This document shows, one piece after another, positions 49,266-62,175 of a DNA stretch of 64,000 nt. Made by a program: the position numbers and the translations under genes. Positions within the stretch are counted from its first letter, which is position 1, and each line of letters starts with the position of its first letter. The notes below the pieces were generated by a model. The model saw only the letters and a program-made list of their open reading frames with translations. It did not search any database and had not been told where the DNA came from. This stretch comes from Spirodela intermedia (taxonomy: Eukaryota > Streptophyta > Magnoliopsida > Alismatales > Araceae). The DNA is taken from the NCBI GenBank assembly GCA_902729315.2, contig LR746277.1, forward strand, positions 3,229,001 through 3,293,000, written 5' to 3'.

Positions 49266-50465
49266 CAAAGTCAAAGACAACATTTCTGTGCTTTCCCTAG
49301 AGCCCCCCGTCTAGGTTTACTCTAATGAAAATGTTCACGCATGCGCTGGCACTAGACAAGAGACAACAACCATGCTCACTATGTCTCTCACTTCCATCTT
49401 TAAATCGTGCAAATGATAAATGAAACTAGCTGTGAGGATCAAGACTAGAAAAAATAAGCTTGGAATTTATGAGTTTTGTGTCAAATCTATGAAATTACAA
49501 AGGAAGTGTTCATTCGGACGGTCTTATTTCTTTTGTAAGAATGATGATACAAATGTAGGTCGACTAGGATACTCTCAAATTAAATGACTGTAGATGTATA
49601 ATAACTTAATAACTGTTCATCTGACGATACTATTTAATTGCCACACTTACTGTGAAATTATCCTCAGAATAGGAAGATTGATGCTGTAAGTAGTTATAAA
49701 GATGAATGCTGACCTGCAATCAGTTTTCATTTGAAGTGGAAAAAAAAAGACTTTGAGAAACTTTAGCCTTTGTGTCATGATCAACTTGAGACTTCATTCG
49801 GAGGGAAGAGTCCAATAATAACTTCGTTGCAGACTATGAGGTACAAAAGGAAATACTATCAGCAAATTTTGTGGCAGATAAACCTTGTTAACAAATAAAA
49901 TCTAAAATCTGTATATTTGATTAAAATAGTAAAGTTGTGGTTAAATAAACACAACCGTAGATTTTAATTTGCAATATTATTTCGAAGTTCTTGAAGCTTA
50001 ATTTTCGTAATTTAATTGCGGCGTTGGTGCGGTCGGAACGACAGGCCCACTTGATGATAGCGGGGATCAACCTGATACATGGAAATAAAATTATGTTGGG
50101 ACTGTTAATAGGTTATCCAATCCACCTTTTTGTTCCTCAGTCATGTGCCTGTTCCTCGGCTCCAATCTGGTTGAGCGCTGAGCGTGAAATTATAATGAGT
50201 AGGAATCAGCTGGGTTTAGTAATCAGGGGCCAGATCGTGTCACAAATACGTCGTTGACTCTATCATTGTATAGTAATGACGTTGGCTTCGGGTTCCAAGC
50301 CATGTGTCTGCCCTCTGCGTAACACGGGAAGAGCTGACTCTGGGATGGACAGCAGCATCTGTATATGCCCTTCCGTAAGGGAATCTGGATTTGGAGGAAG
50401 CCTTCCTGATGTCTGCTTCATGAAGTATTTAAAGTGTCTAACGGGAAGGAAGTCAAGGGATCGGC

Positions 50466-50543
<78 letters not shown>

Positions 50544-51085
50544 AAACCCCACAATATGCTAGATTGCACTCTCTCGTAGTCAAGGTGAGCAGGGGGGGAG
50601 AGGGGGGATCATGGTTGAGGAATATTATTATTAAAAATGTTATCATCATTTTCAAAAATTGAGCATGAACATTGAAAAGCTGTCTAATTGCGTAGCCAAT
50701 TCAGTTCTTGACGCGTAGAAACTAGCAGGAGTAAGCCATAGTTTTCCACTTCTTGATTCCGTACGTATTAAACGAACTAAGTTATCTGATTGAGCCTACG
50801 CAAAAAGCAATACCGTATTCATCGAGCGGACCTGCAACGGCCGAGAACAAATGGAGGGAAAACCCTGAGCCCAATAGGATTTTTATAAAACCTCTCATGT
50901 GCACCCGCGGACATGGAAAATCAAGGACTTAAAGAAACGTCCTCAATGTCCTCGACTCACTGGCCTTGGAAGTTTGAAGAACTGGCCCAGAAACCGCCTC
51001 ATGGCTTTCGCTATGCCCATACGAACATGGAAACGCCATGTCCGCTTTGCTTTGACTTTTGCAAGTTGTCACCAGAAAGCAAGCA
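49266..51085. other. spacer upstream of the aspartic protease gene
   Basis: AT-rich to 50 kb, then mixed. It contains the long GA tract at 50469-50541 and a second TATA-like site near 50882 (ttttataaaac). Frames at 49991-50257 and 50276-50545 resemble nothing I know, and the latter runs into the GA repeat. Confidence 0.45.
50469..50541. repeat. long (GA)n microsatellite
   Basis: About 73 bp of perfect GA, 0.6 kb upstream of the protease start. Confidence 0.97.
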
Positions 51086-51091
51086 TATAAA
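51086..51091 (+). promoter_or_regulatory. TATA box of the aspartic protease gene
   Basis: CATATAAAGAG lies 53 bp before the ATG at 51139. This places the start of transcription near 51117 with a short leader. It supports the signal-peptide exon as the true first exon. Confidence 0.6.
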
Positions 51092-51138
51092 GAGCCTTCT
51101 CTCCCCCCCGGGGTCGACACGAAGCCCTTACAACAGCC

Positions 51139-52709
51139 ATGACAGCGTGTGCAACCCTCTGTTCCTCCGTCCTGTTGTGGCTGATCTTGTTCTTTGGCGA
51201 ACAGGCCCATGGGGAGAGCACCTTCGTAGCCGTCAAAATTACAAGCTTGGTACCCTCCACCAGTTGCTCTCCGTCCAGAGGTTGATTCCCTCAGCCAACT
51301 TCTGCCCGAAAAACTTTGGAATAGTCCCTTCATTCAAGAGTTTCGACAATTTTTTGTGTGCTCTATTTTGATTTCTTATAATCATTTAGTCTCACGTCAT
51401 ATACGTAATTTATAAATACATATGAATCAATATAATCCAAATTCTCGGTATGCGTCTGACGTATGTATCTCCTGCAGCCCCCAGTCACAGCTCTCTCCAG
51501 GTAGTCCACCGCAACGGTCCCTGCGCGGCCAAGCTTGCCAGCAAACCCAGGCACCTTCAAGCTCTCTCCCAGGATTCCCTGCGAGTCGCTTCACTGCAGG
51601 AAATAGTTACCGGCGTCTCCCGTGGTAACGATACACTGCTCCTGGGAAGCCAGGTTTCCATCCCCGCGAGGAGTGGCCTCTACCTCGGCACCGGCAACTA
51701 TGTCGTTACCGTCGGTTTCGGCACTCCGAGGAGGACCCAGACCGTCATTTTCGATACCGGCAGCGACGTGAACTGGATCCAATGCAGGCCCTGCGTCGTG
51801 TCCTGTTACCGACAGAAGGAGCCCTTGTTTAACCCCAGGCTCTCCTCCACCTACCGTAATGTCACCTGCACGGCGTCTGCTTGCCTCGGGCTTACCCCCA
51901 GACGTTGCTCGGGCACCACCTGCGTCTACGAGGTGGCCTACGGCGACGGATCCTTCACCGTTGGATTCCTTGCCACGGATACCTTCACGTTGACATCCAG
52001 CAACGTGTTCAAGAACTTCATATTTGGGTGTGGCCAAAACAACCAGGGGCTGTTTAGGGGGGAAGCCGGGCTTATCGGGCTCGGACGCAGCCGTTACTCG
52101 CTTAATTCGCAGGTGGCCAGCAGGCACGGCAACATCTTCTCCTATTGTCTCCCTTCCACGAGCAGCTCTACTGGCTTCCTAAACATCGGCAAACCATTGG
52201 CGAGCGCAGTGCGGTATACGCCCTTGCTGACAGATTCACGCGCGCCAGCCTTCTACTTCATTGACCTTATTGGAATAACAGTCGGAGGAACGAAGCTGCC
52301 GGTGTCGGTGACCGTCTTCCGATCTGTCGGTACGATTATAGATTCTGGGACGGTGATCACCCGCCTGCCACCTGCGGCGTACAGCGCACTTCGGACGGCC
52401 TTCCGCGCCGCCATGACGCGGTATGCACTGGCTTCGGCGGTCAGCATACTAGACACCTGCTATGACTTCAGTAAGGTGGCAACCGTGACATATCCGGTGA
52501 TCAAGCTCCTGTACTCCGGTCTCGAAGTCACGCTCCCGGCTACAGGGGTGTTCTACGTGATCAGCTCCGCACAGGTCTGCCTGGCGTTCGCCGGGAACTC
52601 GGACTCTACCCAGATTGGGATCATCGGCAACGTTCAGCAGAAGACATTCGAGGTGACCCATGATAATATTGCGAAAAGGATCGGGTTCTCCGAAGGGGCG
52701 TGCAGCTAG
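51139..52709 (+). CDS. secreted nepenthesin-type aspartic protease (A1B, AED1-like)
   Basis: Two exons, 51139-51280 and 51478-52709, give 457 residues. Exon 1 encodes a signal peptide (MTACATLCSSVLLWLILFFG) and a pro-segment ending SLVPSTSCSPSR. The join restores RAPSHSSLQVVHRNGPC, the usual pro-region of this subfamily. Catalytic motifs are FDTGSDVNW (Asp140) and IIDSGTVITRL (Asp336). The nepenthesin-specific Cys-rich insert follows the first (CRPCVVSCYRQKEPLFNP), with YGDGS (flap) and the C-terminal phrase IIGNVQQKTFEV. All key residues are present. Relatives such as Arabidopsis AED1 act in the apoplast in immunity-related signalling; this copy should also be secreted. The single-exon frame starting at 51450 is a false start because it begins inside the intron. 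A TATA box and a duplicated segment lie upstream. Confidence 0.88.
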
Positions 52710-55700
52710 TTCTCCGCGGAGTGTCGAGGGAATCTACGAGGTCTGGAAAAAAACTCCAGATCGTTTTCTCTGATGTACGGATATTGCGTGAATCTGCGGC
52801 TTTTTCTTGTACTTTTGCTATTAGCATGACACATTCTGCGTCATCGGTGACTACTGTGTCGATATCAATATCGTTCGGTGCAATTGGTTGAGGACTATCA
52901 GCCTGTTCGACAAATAAGACATCCCCTTCGACGGCGCTTGATGCAATGGGAAATTTGGTTTGAGGGGCATGGACGTGAATTCCCGTTGGTGCACGGTCCA
53001 TTTGGAATATGAATAAGGAGAGCAAGGAGTACCTTAAAATATATAAAGGTGCCGAAGGAGAAAGGGGAGCGTGTTTGCCAGGAGGACAGCGCTGTTTCTG
53101 GTTGGACTTGATTAGATTATCAACTAAACAGAAAGTTTGACCTGCGGCATTGTTTTTTGACGCACCCAACGTTATTGTTTATCCCGCGAATTACCGTACG
53201 TTCCATATAACTCTGGAATGGATTGGCCTTCAGTCTATCGGAAAAACAGTGGCTAAGCCAATGAAGGTCTTATAATATATGCTTCCTTCACGATACAATT
53301 TCGGTTCAGGATTTATTCTTTTTTGAAGAAACAATAAGAAAGCTGCTCGCAAGGAAGTAGACACTTACAGTATCTGCCGCCAGCAGAATACCGATCTTAC
53401 CACTGGGTTTAACTTCATCAACTAGGCAAGAGTTCGACCATGAAAGAGCTGACATCAGGCCAAAATCATCGTGAGATGGCTGACGAGCGATGTGAAGGCC
53501 TTTAAGAGCTTCGCAAAGAATGCGAAGTATCAGGTTTTCTCGGACGTTATGGATTGGCAGGGCCGGCCGCAATGTCATAGTCTGCCCCCTACGAGAACGG
53601 TTCCCACCTTCCCAGCTCTCCCTCAAAAACATGTTCATGGTAGCGCTGGAGTTTTCCAAAAGGCTTCTACCATTTTGGGTCTCGAATTTCAAGATAAATC
53701 CATATGCGCAGCCTTGGGTTCATTTTATAGACGATTTTTCCAACACTCTTCTTTGAAAAATGTCGAGGTTGTCACTCTATTAGTTCATGGATGCCTTCTT
53801 TGAAAATCTTCTTTGGATTATGTAGATCCTGTCGGTTATTAGTCTTGGGATAGACCATAAAGATATAAATTATAGGACTAGTTGGATTATTCTTTTCTGC
53901 TTATATTGCCAAATTCATGTTGGACGACAGTACAAATATTTTTCCTTTGAATGATAGTTTCCCTCAAATATTATAACTTAAAAATTTGTCAAAAACGGTG
54001 CAGTAAAATGAGAAGACACTATTTATGAGTCACCTCACTACTAGAATGATAATTACCATCACCCTTTCATTGCCCTTAAACGTGTGTTGATACCATTGAA
54101 TCCTTATTTTGAGTAATTATGTTTTGGGGAGATAAATTTTACTTGAACTTCTCAAGCCTTTATGATAACTTTTTTTTTCTTCTGGATTTTGGAAACAAAA
54201 GAAGTGACAATTATGTGAAAAGAGAAATATGATATTTAATGGTTTCCCGAAGGTCAAGGTGCATGCTGAGCACAATACTTTGATTTTTTATTTAAATAAC
54301 TAAAATATTATATTTTTTATCTTTATCCTTTAATCAGATTTAGGAAGAAAAATGGTGTCTACAAGGTACTGACCTGAAAAATGAAGAAAATATGATGCAT
54401 TAATATCCAAAGAATAAGTTACTATATATTCAAAAAATAAAATGCTTTTCTAAGTCTAAATCTGAATTAGAGTTTAGGTTTTGTCCTTTTATCTTAGAAA
54501 AATCAAAAGATTAAAAATATTAGGCTCACCCCTACAGCTCCAATGTTGATGCTAGGTCATTATTGTTGATTGTTGAGCTCAAAACCATCTTTACATATGA
54601 AGAAAATAAATGGAAATTATACAAAGGCCTTCATAGAGAGTATCTATCCTCCTAGTTTCATTGAGGAATGATGCTTTAAAATTTAAATAAAAATATTAAA
54701 AAATTGAGTTGAGGTTGGGTAATACTAGAACATGTGGCTCTTATTAGAGATATGAGCTTCCTAAAAATCCTTTATATATTGACAATGATTATGGTTAATT
54801 ATTCCCAACATTTATAATTACCCCTTTATAAAATTCTATTGTTTGGTAGATTAAACTTGACAATCTCATGGAAACATATTTACTCTTAAGGATATATAGA
54901 GGTCTCGTGTATCTTCATAGAACATAATTTTTGAATGAAGGACCATCTTGCCCAATGAATCACAAGGGATGATATCTCTCTATAAGGAGTCAACATTGGA
55001 AACTTATAAAATTAATTTATAAAATGGAGGTGTAGAGTATTGGAGAATCAAATACATATTTTTTTGATGACGAAAAACACTTGAAAGATTAGTTAAAAGA
55101 TTAGATTATGCATATTATTTATTATGCGTGTTCTATAATGTATGGAGCTAAGTTTATCTATACATAAGTTCAGAAATAGTTTTAATTAGTAATGTGAACT
55201 ATCTAAATAATTCAATGAATGTAGTCGTGATTTATCATGCTCAGTTCTTTAAATCAGTATACTTTACTAAATAAATTATTATTATGTTTAAAAACACAAA
55301 CACAATCAATATTTTTAAAAATTTTCATTATGAGAAATTAATGATTAACACATTTGAATAAATGATAACTACTGAAATATAATGTCACAAAAACTTATCT
55401 ACTGTTTTCTCATGATGTTTGATCATTCTTGAAAGTAGTTACATATCAAACTAATTAAATCATACTTCTAATAAAATTTCTCAATTTTTTTGAAAATCAA
55501 TAAATATTATTTAAACATGATTTTAAGTATTTATATTGCAAGAATAGTAATTTTACAAATAGTGAATGTGAAAATGCTGCTTGATAGGTGCAATTTCTAA
55601 GTTTTGACAATCAAATTATTATCTTATTTTGAGATGCATTATTTGTTCTATTTCAAAAATAATGAAACACAACCAGACTTGTCTGAATTGATAAATTTCA

Positions 55701-56380
55701 GATAAATATACATTGGTGCTTAACAATAACATGTATTCGTTTCTCATGAGTATATGTGAATCCTTATATGACACATCTTATGGGTTTCTTGACATTCAAA
55801 TTTCTATGTTTAAAATCTAAACATTGAGAGAACAAAAAATAGGAAAGATTTATGAAGAAAATTTCACCTTAAGAATTGATGATGTATTCCTTAGTGTTTA
55901 TATAAAAAGAAGTCAACATGTGAATGAACAAAATTTAAGCCTCATAATATCTTCCTTGACTAGATCAAGTGGTAGCATCCATATAGGAAAAGGACCATGA
56001 GAATAAAGCCTACATGATCTTCCTCTTCATTAAATTTTGTGGATATATTTTCATTCAATGATATCATCCAGAAAAGGCCTTTAACGAAGCATTTTATTCA
56101 TTTTGGTGACTAAAATTTTGATTAAAGTTTAAATTAATGACTCAAGGGAACTAAAACCTTTAATTAGTTGTTAGTCACATAGAGTCATGGATCTGATATA
56201 AAATTTTGAAGTAAAATTATTTGGGAGTTGAGTCTGATGATTAGTGGTTGTGCTTGGTGAAACATGGTGTAAGATCACATGTGATCTATAATGGAATGTC
56301 AAAATTACAGCATAAGAATTATCAACTGGTTCACAAAATATGAGATGTTTAGAATAAATAAGAATGAGAATATTTCTTAA
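52710..56380. other. AT-rich spacer, repeat-derived, no gene
   Basis: The first ~0.5 kb is probably 3' UTR and flank of the protease gene. The minus frame 52621-53169 overlaps its 3' end and is not credible as a gene. From 53.8 kb the DNA is very AT-rich, with only short frames. It probably contains the decayed 5' part of the copia element whose gag is at 56.4 kb, but I find no LTR pair. Confidence 0.45.
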
Positions 56381-56870
56381 ATGTTTGATAGATTTACAAA
56401 AGTTTCAAAAGATCTGAAAAGTCTAGGAATAACATATCCCATAGCTCACATGAATATGAAGGTTTTGATATCTTTAGCATTTTATTGGAGAGGCAAAGTT
56501 ATGACCATAGAACAGGTTAAATTTCTAACCAAATTATCCCTATACCTATTAAGATCTATGGTGACTTGTCTGATGGATTTAACAAATGATGACATTTTTC
56601 TATAATATATGTCAGGACATCAGTTTTTTTAAAGTATATTGATATTGTAAATGATAGGAAGACTTCTATAGAAGAACATTGAGAAGAATTGGCCATATTT
56701 ACTAGGTGATTAAAAAAAATCTTGTCTAAGAATGGAATGGAAATTTTCCAAAAATGGGTCATAAGTTTTTTATATTTGATTGATAGGTTTATGAATGAGC
56801 TAGACAAAGGTTGCAACATTTTTATTGAAGAAGATGATGATATCCACTTGGAATATTGATTTTATGTTGA
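56381..56870 (+). mobile_element. copia-type gag fragment (UBN2-like), decayed
   Basis: A 74-codon frame begins MFDRFTKVSKDLKSLGITYP and continues RGKVMTIEQVKFL. This is the pattern of copia gag (MxxRFTxIxxxLKxLGKxY, then WxxKVTAIEEAKDL). Weaker gag-like pieces continue in shifted frames to about 56.87 kb (FMNELDKGCNIFIEEDDD). No protease, integrase or RT follows. The element is dead. Confidence 0.65.
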
Positions 56871-59800
56871 AACCATTAATATATTGAAAGCTCTAGCTGT
56901 TGTAATGATATCTATGAAAATTAATGAGGGAAGTACAATTGATGACATCATTTGAGTTCTTGAAGTTTTGATGCTGAGTATGTTGAAATTCAAGACCACA
57001 CTTTGATCAAGAAAGGGGAGGGTTGAATTGGTTGGATCCTAACTTTAACTTAGAGTCAACTCATTTAATATCTATCTCAGTTCTTTGTTCTTAAATCTAT
57101 TATTTTTCTTGACTTAAAAACTAACTAACTCAAGGATTCTTACAATGATTTACTCCCCTCCTACTTTGAATTTATCATAGTACCTTGTTCTTAGGTTACA
57201 CTAGACCAAGTATTTAACACCATGAATTCTTGATTATTAGGCTCAATTCTCATAACATTTTATTAAAAATTTCTTTACTCTAGGAGGCTCAACTTTAATT
57301 GCAAGTGTCATCTCCCTTAAATGATTTGACCAGAATTTAATCACGACTTATCAAAAAAATAATTAAATATTTCACCATGGGTTGCCTCCAAATATGTGTT
57401 AACTTGACATCTATGTAGAAATTTGATGAAGAGGAACATGAGTTAGAACTTGATTTTATTTTCCTCATCACGTTGGGAAGCTAAAAAAAATGAAAGAATT
57501 TTTTCTTGAATATGTTTGATAAAAGATCATTTAAGACTTGGATTTCATTCCTCAATAGGTAGGCTTCTTGTCATTTGACCCAACCAGGAAGATAGCTCAA
57601 ATTCACATCAATTTCTCAAAAACAAATGTTAGAGAAAATCGCAATATAGTAGAGGGTTAGGGAAAATAATTTATAACTAGTTACCTATTAGAGAGATGTG
57701 AATTTATAAATAAACTTGATTAAAAAACACTCTATTTCCATTATATTTTAACATTTAAATCCTGAAATATTTTAGAAATTCGAATAATTGCAAACCAATA
57801 CAATATCACCTTTAAGGGCTAGGGTATCCTTGAAGAGAAAATAAAACACATGATCTTGAAGCAGTAATATATATATATATATATATATATCTGAAGGTTA
57901 TTAGCTTGAATGAGTTTGGTAGGTATCTACTTTTGTTGAAATATTATCTATAATAAGTATCAAATAAAGTGATGGTTTCTCTTTTGAAACTCTTATGAAT
58001 ACTTCAAATAAATTAATAATTTCAAAAACATATAGTAATTCATGACATGTGAAATCATAACTTCAGAAATATTAGATAATTTTATTTTTTTGAATATTAT
58101 TTTTTAATTTTCATAATATCTTGTGGCAATCTGAGCTATCTGAATTCAACAAATTAATTTCTTATTAAAGTGATGGAAATTAATAGTTTAACATCATAGT
58201 GACCTTGTACAATTAGTAAGGTTTTGTACCCAGTTCTTACTTTTATAATCTTTTTCAATTGTAATGTGTAAAATTGTTACTTCTAATAGTTGAAACCTAA
58301 AACATATTATTAATTTTTAAAAAAAATGTAATAATTTTATGTACTGAAATTAACAAATTTCAGAAAACACATGCCAATCCACATGGAAACAAATAATGGA
58401 TAGCATGTCAACTCATTGATCATAAGAAAGTGTGTTGATTTCCAAAAGAAACTTGTCTCATCCCCTCTAGTAGATCCAAAGAGAGAGAAATTGTGCTAAC
58501 TTGCAAAAAATTGACCTAGTAGGAAATGAAGGAAAGGTAGACAATATACCTTTAGCTTATATTTACAAAGTGAAAAAAATTAAACAGCTTCATTTGTTTA
58601 TCCCTTGAAGTATAGTTATAAATCCTTGAATCAAAATAGTGTAATCTAATTATAGAAATCCTTAGAAAGTGGATGTAGCCAAGGAAAGTTGGAAACACTC
58701 TAAATATTGGCATTCTACATGTAAAAATAAAGTGTGTAACTAACTTATTTACTTTTAGACATTTCTTAAAGCAAGAGCTATAAATTGATCCTTTCAGTTG
58801 GTTTGAAAGATAACTCTGCTTAAATGTATGGGAAAGTAGACTTCAATAGACTATAATTATGCCAATTGTTTTTAATAATTTAGGACCTTGAGATATTCTA
58901 CTCTTTTAAAGAGTCTGGAGCTCCCTTGAAAGAATGTCATTTTCATCAATGTGGAAGCTTGGTTTATAGTGGACTTCTAAATTAATCATTCTTATTTAGG
59001 CTTGACTTCTACTCTTTTTTTTTTTTTTGCTTTGAACAGTCATACATTAGCTGTTTATCGATTTCTACTGCTACTTGCAAGTGCCCAATGACTAACTTTT
59101 GTTGTTCTCTTAGTTATTTTTCTTATATTGATCTTGTTTTTTAAGCCAATCATTTTTGTTAACATAAAAATTGTCAAAATTATAACCATTGTATGTCACA
59201 TATTTGTGACATTTTCTTAGAGTTATTGGAAAGTACTATCATTTCATATGAAACATTAGTTCAATAATGATATACTGAGGTAAATTTCCTTTAAACCAAT
59301 TTTGTCAACATTAAGGCAAGAGTCATTCTAAATCCAACAATTCATGTCCATCAACAGGAAGTGTGAGTAGAGAAGAAATTTTAACGGAAATTCACAGAAA
59401 GAAAATACAATGGGTGTGGGTAAGTGAATACTTTGCTCTTGGCCAGAGGAAATAATCGGAAAATCTCCATTTAACTTCAAGGAGTCCATCAGTTCTTATT
59501 AGTACGTCACTCTAGATCAGTTAAAGGGAAGACATATCCATTGCCACAGGAGAAACTCCTGGAACTTATAAGATTATTCATTTGGTGCACCGGAGAGGAA
59601 AACACGAAAAATGTGGATGGACAGAGGTTTCGGTCTTCTGTTGTAGATTGTAAAATGCAGCAACACAGCAGTACCGCCTTTCCGTCCATCTTCTCTGCCT
59701 TGTTCTACTGCGCAAGTCTAGTCCCTGAGGATGGCTGCAACTTCGATGTTCTCTGATTTGCCAGTTTTACGCCCTTAGCAGACACCTTCCCATCCGAAAA

Positions 59801-61106
59801 TTTCTAGTGGTAAGCAGCTTCTGCTTCTCCTAGTTTAAACTAGAGCATATAGCACCCGTGGAAGGAGCTCACTGTGCTCCATGGCCGAATGATGCAGGAT
59901 GAATATGACTGGTGCAGATGAAATGAGTAGGGAACACAATGGGAAAATAACAAGCCACGAAACTCGCACACGATCGGATCTGAACCTTTGAAACCGACTG
60001 TGATGAGGTGAGAAGACCGTTCCGTCCTCAATCGAGGGCGAGACGACTGCCTCAAGTCATCGTGATAAAATAAAGTTCCACATTTCAAAATCTAAGTCGG
60101 CCTCCAAACAAGAAAATCACAGCCCACTCGGCTGGTCTCGAGCCCACACGGCTAAATCCGATGGCAGTGGAAACACGTATGAGGAAAGACGGGATGAAAT
60201 CAAAAACACAACAACCAGAGAGGGTTGAGAGGGGATTTTTGGCGTTTGCACGCCACAATGTTGACGTCGATGGTAGAGCAGAAGAGGACAAGCCCGTCGC
60301 GGATCTAACTACGCGGTTAGTTGGCAGGGGGGGGGGTTCAAGGGGGGAAGCTGCCCTCTTGCGGGGTTGGGGGCAGCGCCCCGAAACCTAAATCCGATGC
60401 TGGACGGAGGAGGGCGCGCTGGGTGTGCGCGGTCGACGTGCAGGGCGGAAAGCGGGTGTGCAGGCGCGGGACGCACGGGCGCTTGGGAAGGATGCACAGG
60501 ACGCGTGAGCGCCCGCGGGAGGCTCGTACGCGGCGCGTTGCCAGCGCTCCCGAGGGATGCTGATCGGCACGTTGTCGGGCACGTGAGTGCTGATAGAGAG
60601 ACCCGCCGGCGACGATAAGGAGGGTTGACCATAAGGTAACGGGGGCGGGAGGGGGAGCCACGCGACGGCGGTGGCTACAGGCAGCGGCGGTCACACGGAT
60701 CCCTTAGGGCACGATCTCTTGATAAGAAAAGTCTTATGAAGATCAAGCCATCGTTCAATAGAAACCATAGGCTTATTTATAAGCCTCGGGAGGAGAGAGA
60801 GGATTACAACGTAAAGTAAGTAAAAGGAAATAAAAAAATGAGTAAGTTCTAATAGAAATAGAAGCCGGCGGCGATGTAGAGTGGCCTTGATGTCGTGGTC
60901 GCCGATGGTGGGGCTAGGGTCCATGCCCCACCACCGAAGCTCCGTCAAGGTCGCCCACTGGCATGCTCCATTCTCAGCGTCATCCAGCAGCAGTTCCGGG
61001 GACGTCCTATCTCTCGCTGGAGAATCCCCAAGGATCGCTTCAGCGGAGGGTTCAGAACATTTAGGGTTACGCAAATCGAGGTTGCTCTCCAGGCAAACAA
61101 AGGCGT
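56871..61106. other. spacer, repeat-rich, no supported gene
   Basis: 56.9-59.4 kb is AT-rich with a TA microsatellite. Near 57.0 kb, 'gaaaggggagggttgaattggt' is a phrase that often marks monocot repeat elements. From 59.5 kb the composition rises, and 60.3-60.7 kb is very GC-rich. Frames there (for example 60309-60632 minus) are compositional. Around 60740-60820 the run 'cttatttataagcctcgggagg' resembles LTR promoter DNA. I see no intact coding region. Confidence 0.4.
57867..57890. repeat. (TA)n microsatellite
   Basis: About 24 bp of TA in AT-rich spacer. Confidence 0.9.
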
Positions 61107-62175
61107 TCAATTTGCCTCCGGTGACTGTGCTGACCGCAAAAATATTTTTGGCCTGCGCTATCCTACTGCAGCAATGCTGGTGTGTACAATGATGTACACG
61201 TCAAAGTTGAGTAACACTCAACTCCATTGACTTGACTGGAACCAGCGTCGGGGAGAGGAAGCTCCAGTGTTGGTGAAACAGGCCGGTCGGCCCTTGCGAC
61301 ATGGGTTTTCCCTCTCTGCGTCAAAGGTTATCTTGCTACTGGGCTTCGTAATTCTAGGGGTGTTGCAGAGTCGGGCAACCAAGCAAAGGGAGGAAGAAAC
61401 ATTCAAGAAACAGGCCCATAAACGCCCTGCTCATCACGCCCAGCCCACTAATGGTTGGGTTTGGCTACAACGGGTGAGGGGAGAGGTTGGAGGATCATGA
61501 ACTGTGAATTAGGGCGTCAATGGAGTCTACCCAGATGTGAGTTTTACGGTTTGGAGTTCAAGGTAAAGACAATGGAGAAGAGCATATAAAATCTATTCTA
61601 ATATTGGTTCGGATGAAGGGTGTGATAAATGAGGCAGCCTAGACGTCTACCGTTGGCGGAAAATTAATGCTCTCACTGATTGGAAATGATTTACAAGGTA
61701 AGACATGCGCGATTTGAAACAAACGAAACCGATTTGTATGAAAACAAAACCAAGCAAACTCTACGTGCATCCCTTCAATTAATGGAACAAAGAGACCCAA
61801 CAATGCAAAGTTTCAACTTGTTCACTAGACATTTGAAATATGCTGGGAACATTGCGTTGTGCTATGAAGTCCGCAACGTGGCATTGTATTGAAACACAAC
61901 ATCTTGAATCGCCGAAACAGAACCTTTTTTTTTCACCAAATGAATATGCTTAGTTATTTCGTGAGACACTAGATTTGACGCAAAATGCAAGACAACTTGA
62001 TTATCACAAAACAATAAGGTTGGATCTGAATGTTTAATGGTGTTATTCGGACGTTTAATGTGCAAGTTCTTGAATGGAGGAAGTTTCGGCATTATCTGGC
62101 AAGAAGTACTAGGCGTAGATCAATATTCACTAGCTACTTAAGACTTTGGCACAATGTGTTCTTTCCTGGACTTAT
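61107..62175 (+). repeat. duplicated segment, copy 2, left part
   Basis: Homologous in order and direction to about 47583-48765. It lacks a ~27-bp stretch present in copy 1 near 47650-47680. The homology stops at 'ttcctggactt' (about 62170), where copy 1 continues but copy 2 is interrupted by unrelated sequence. Confidence 0.75.

Noticed and set aside
51450-51477. ATG at 51450 as the protease start
   Set aside because: It lies inside the intron. The upstream exon with signal peptide and TATA box gives a complete, family-like protein.
52621-53169. 182-codon minus frame at the protease 3' end
   Set aside because: It overlaps the end of a clear gene on the other strand and has no family match, promoter or splice logic.
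60309-60694. Overlapping GC-rich frames on both strands near 60.3-60.7 kb
   Set aside because: Several frames are open at once because of GC-rich low-complexity DNA. None resembles a protein family.
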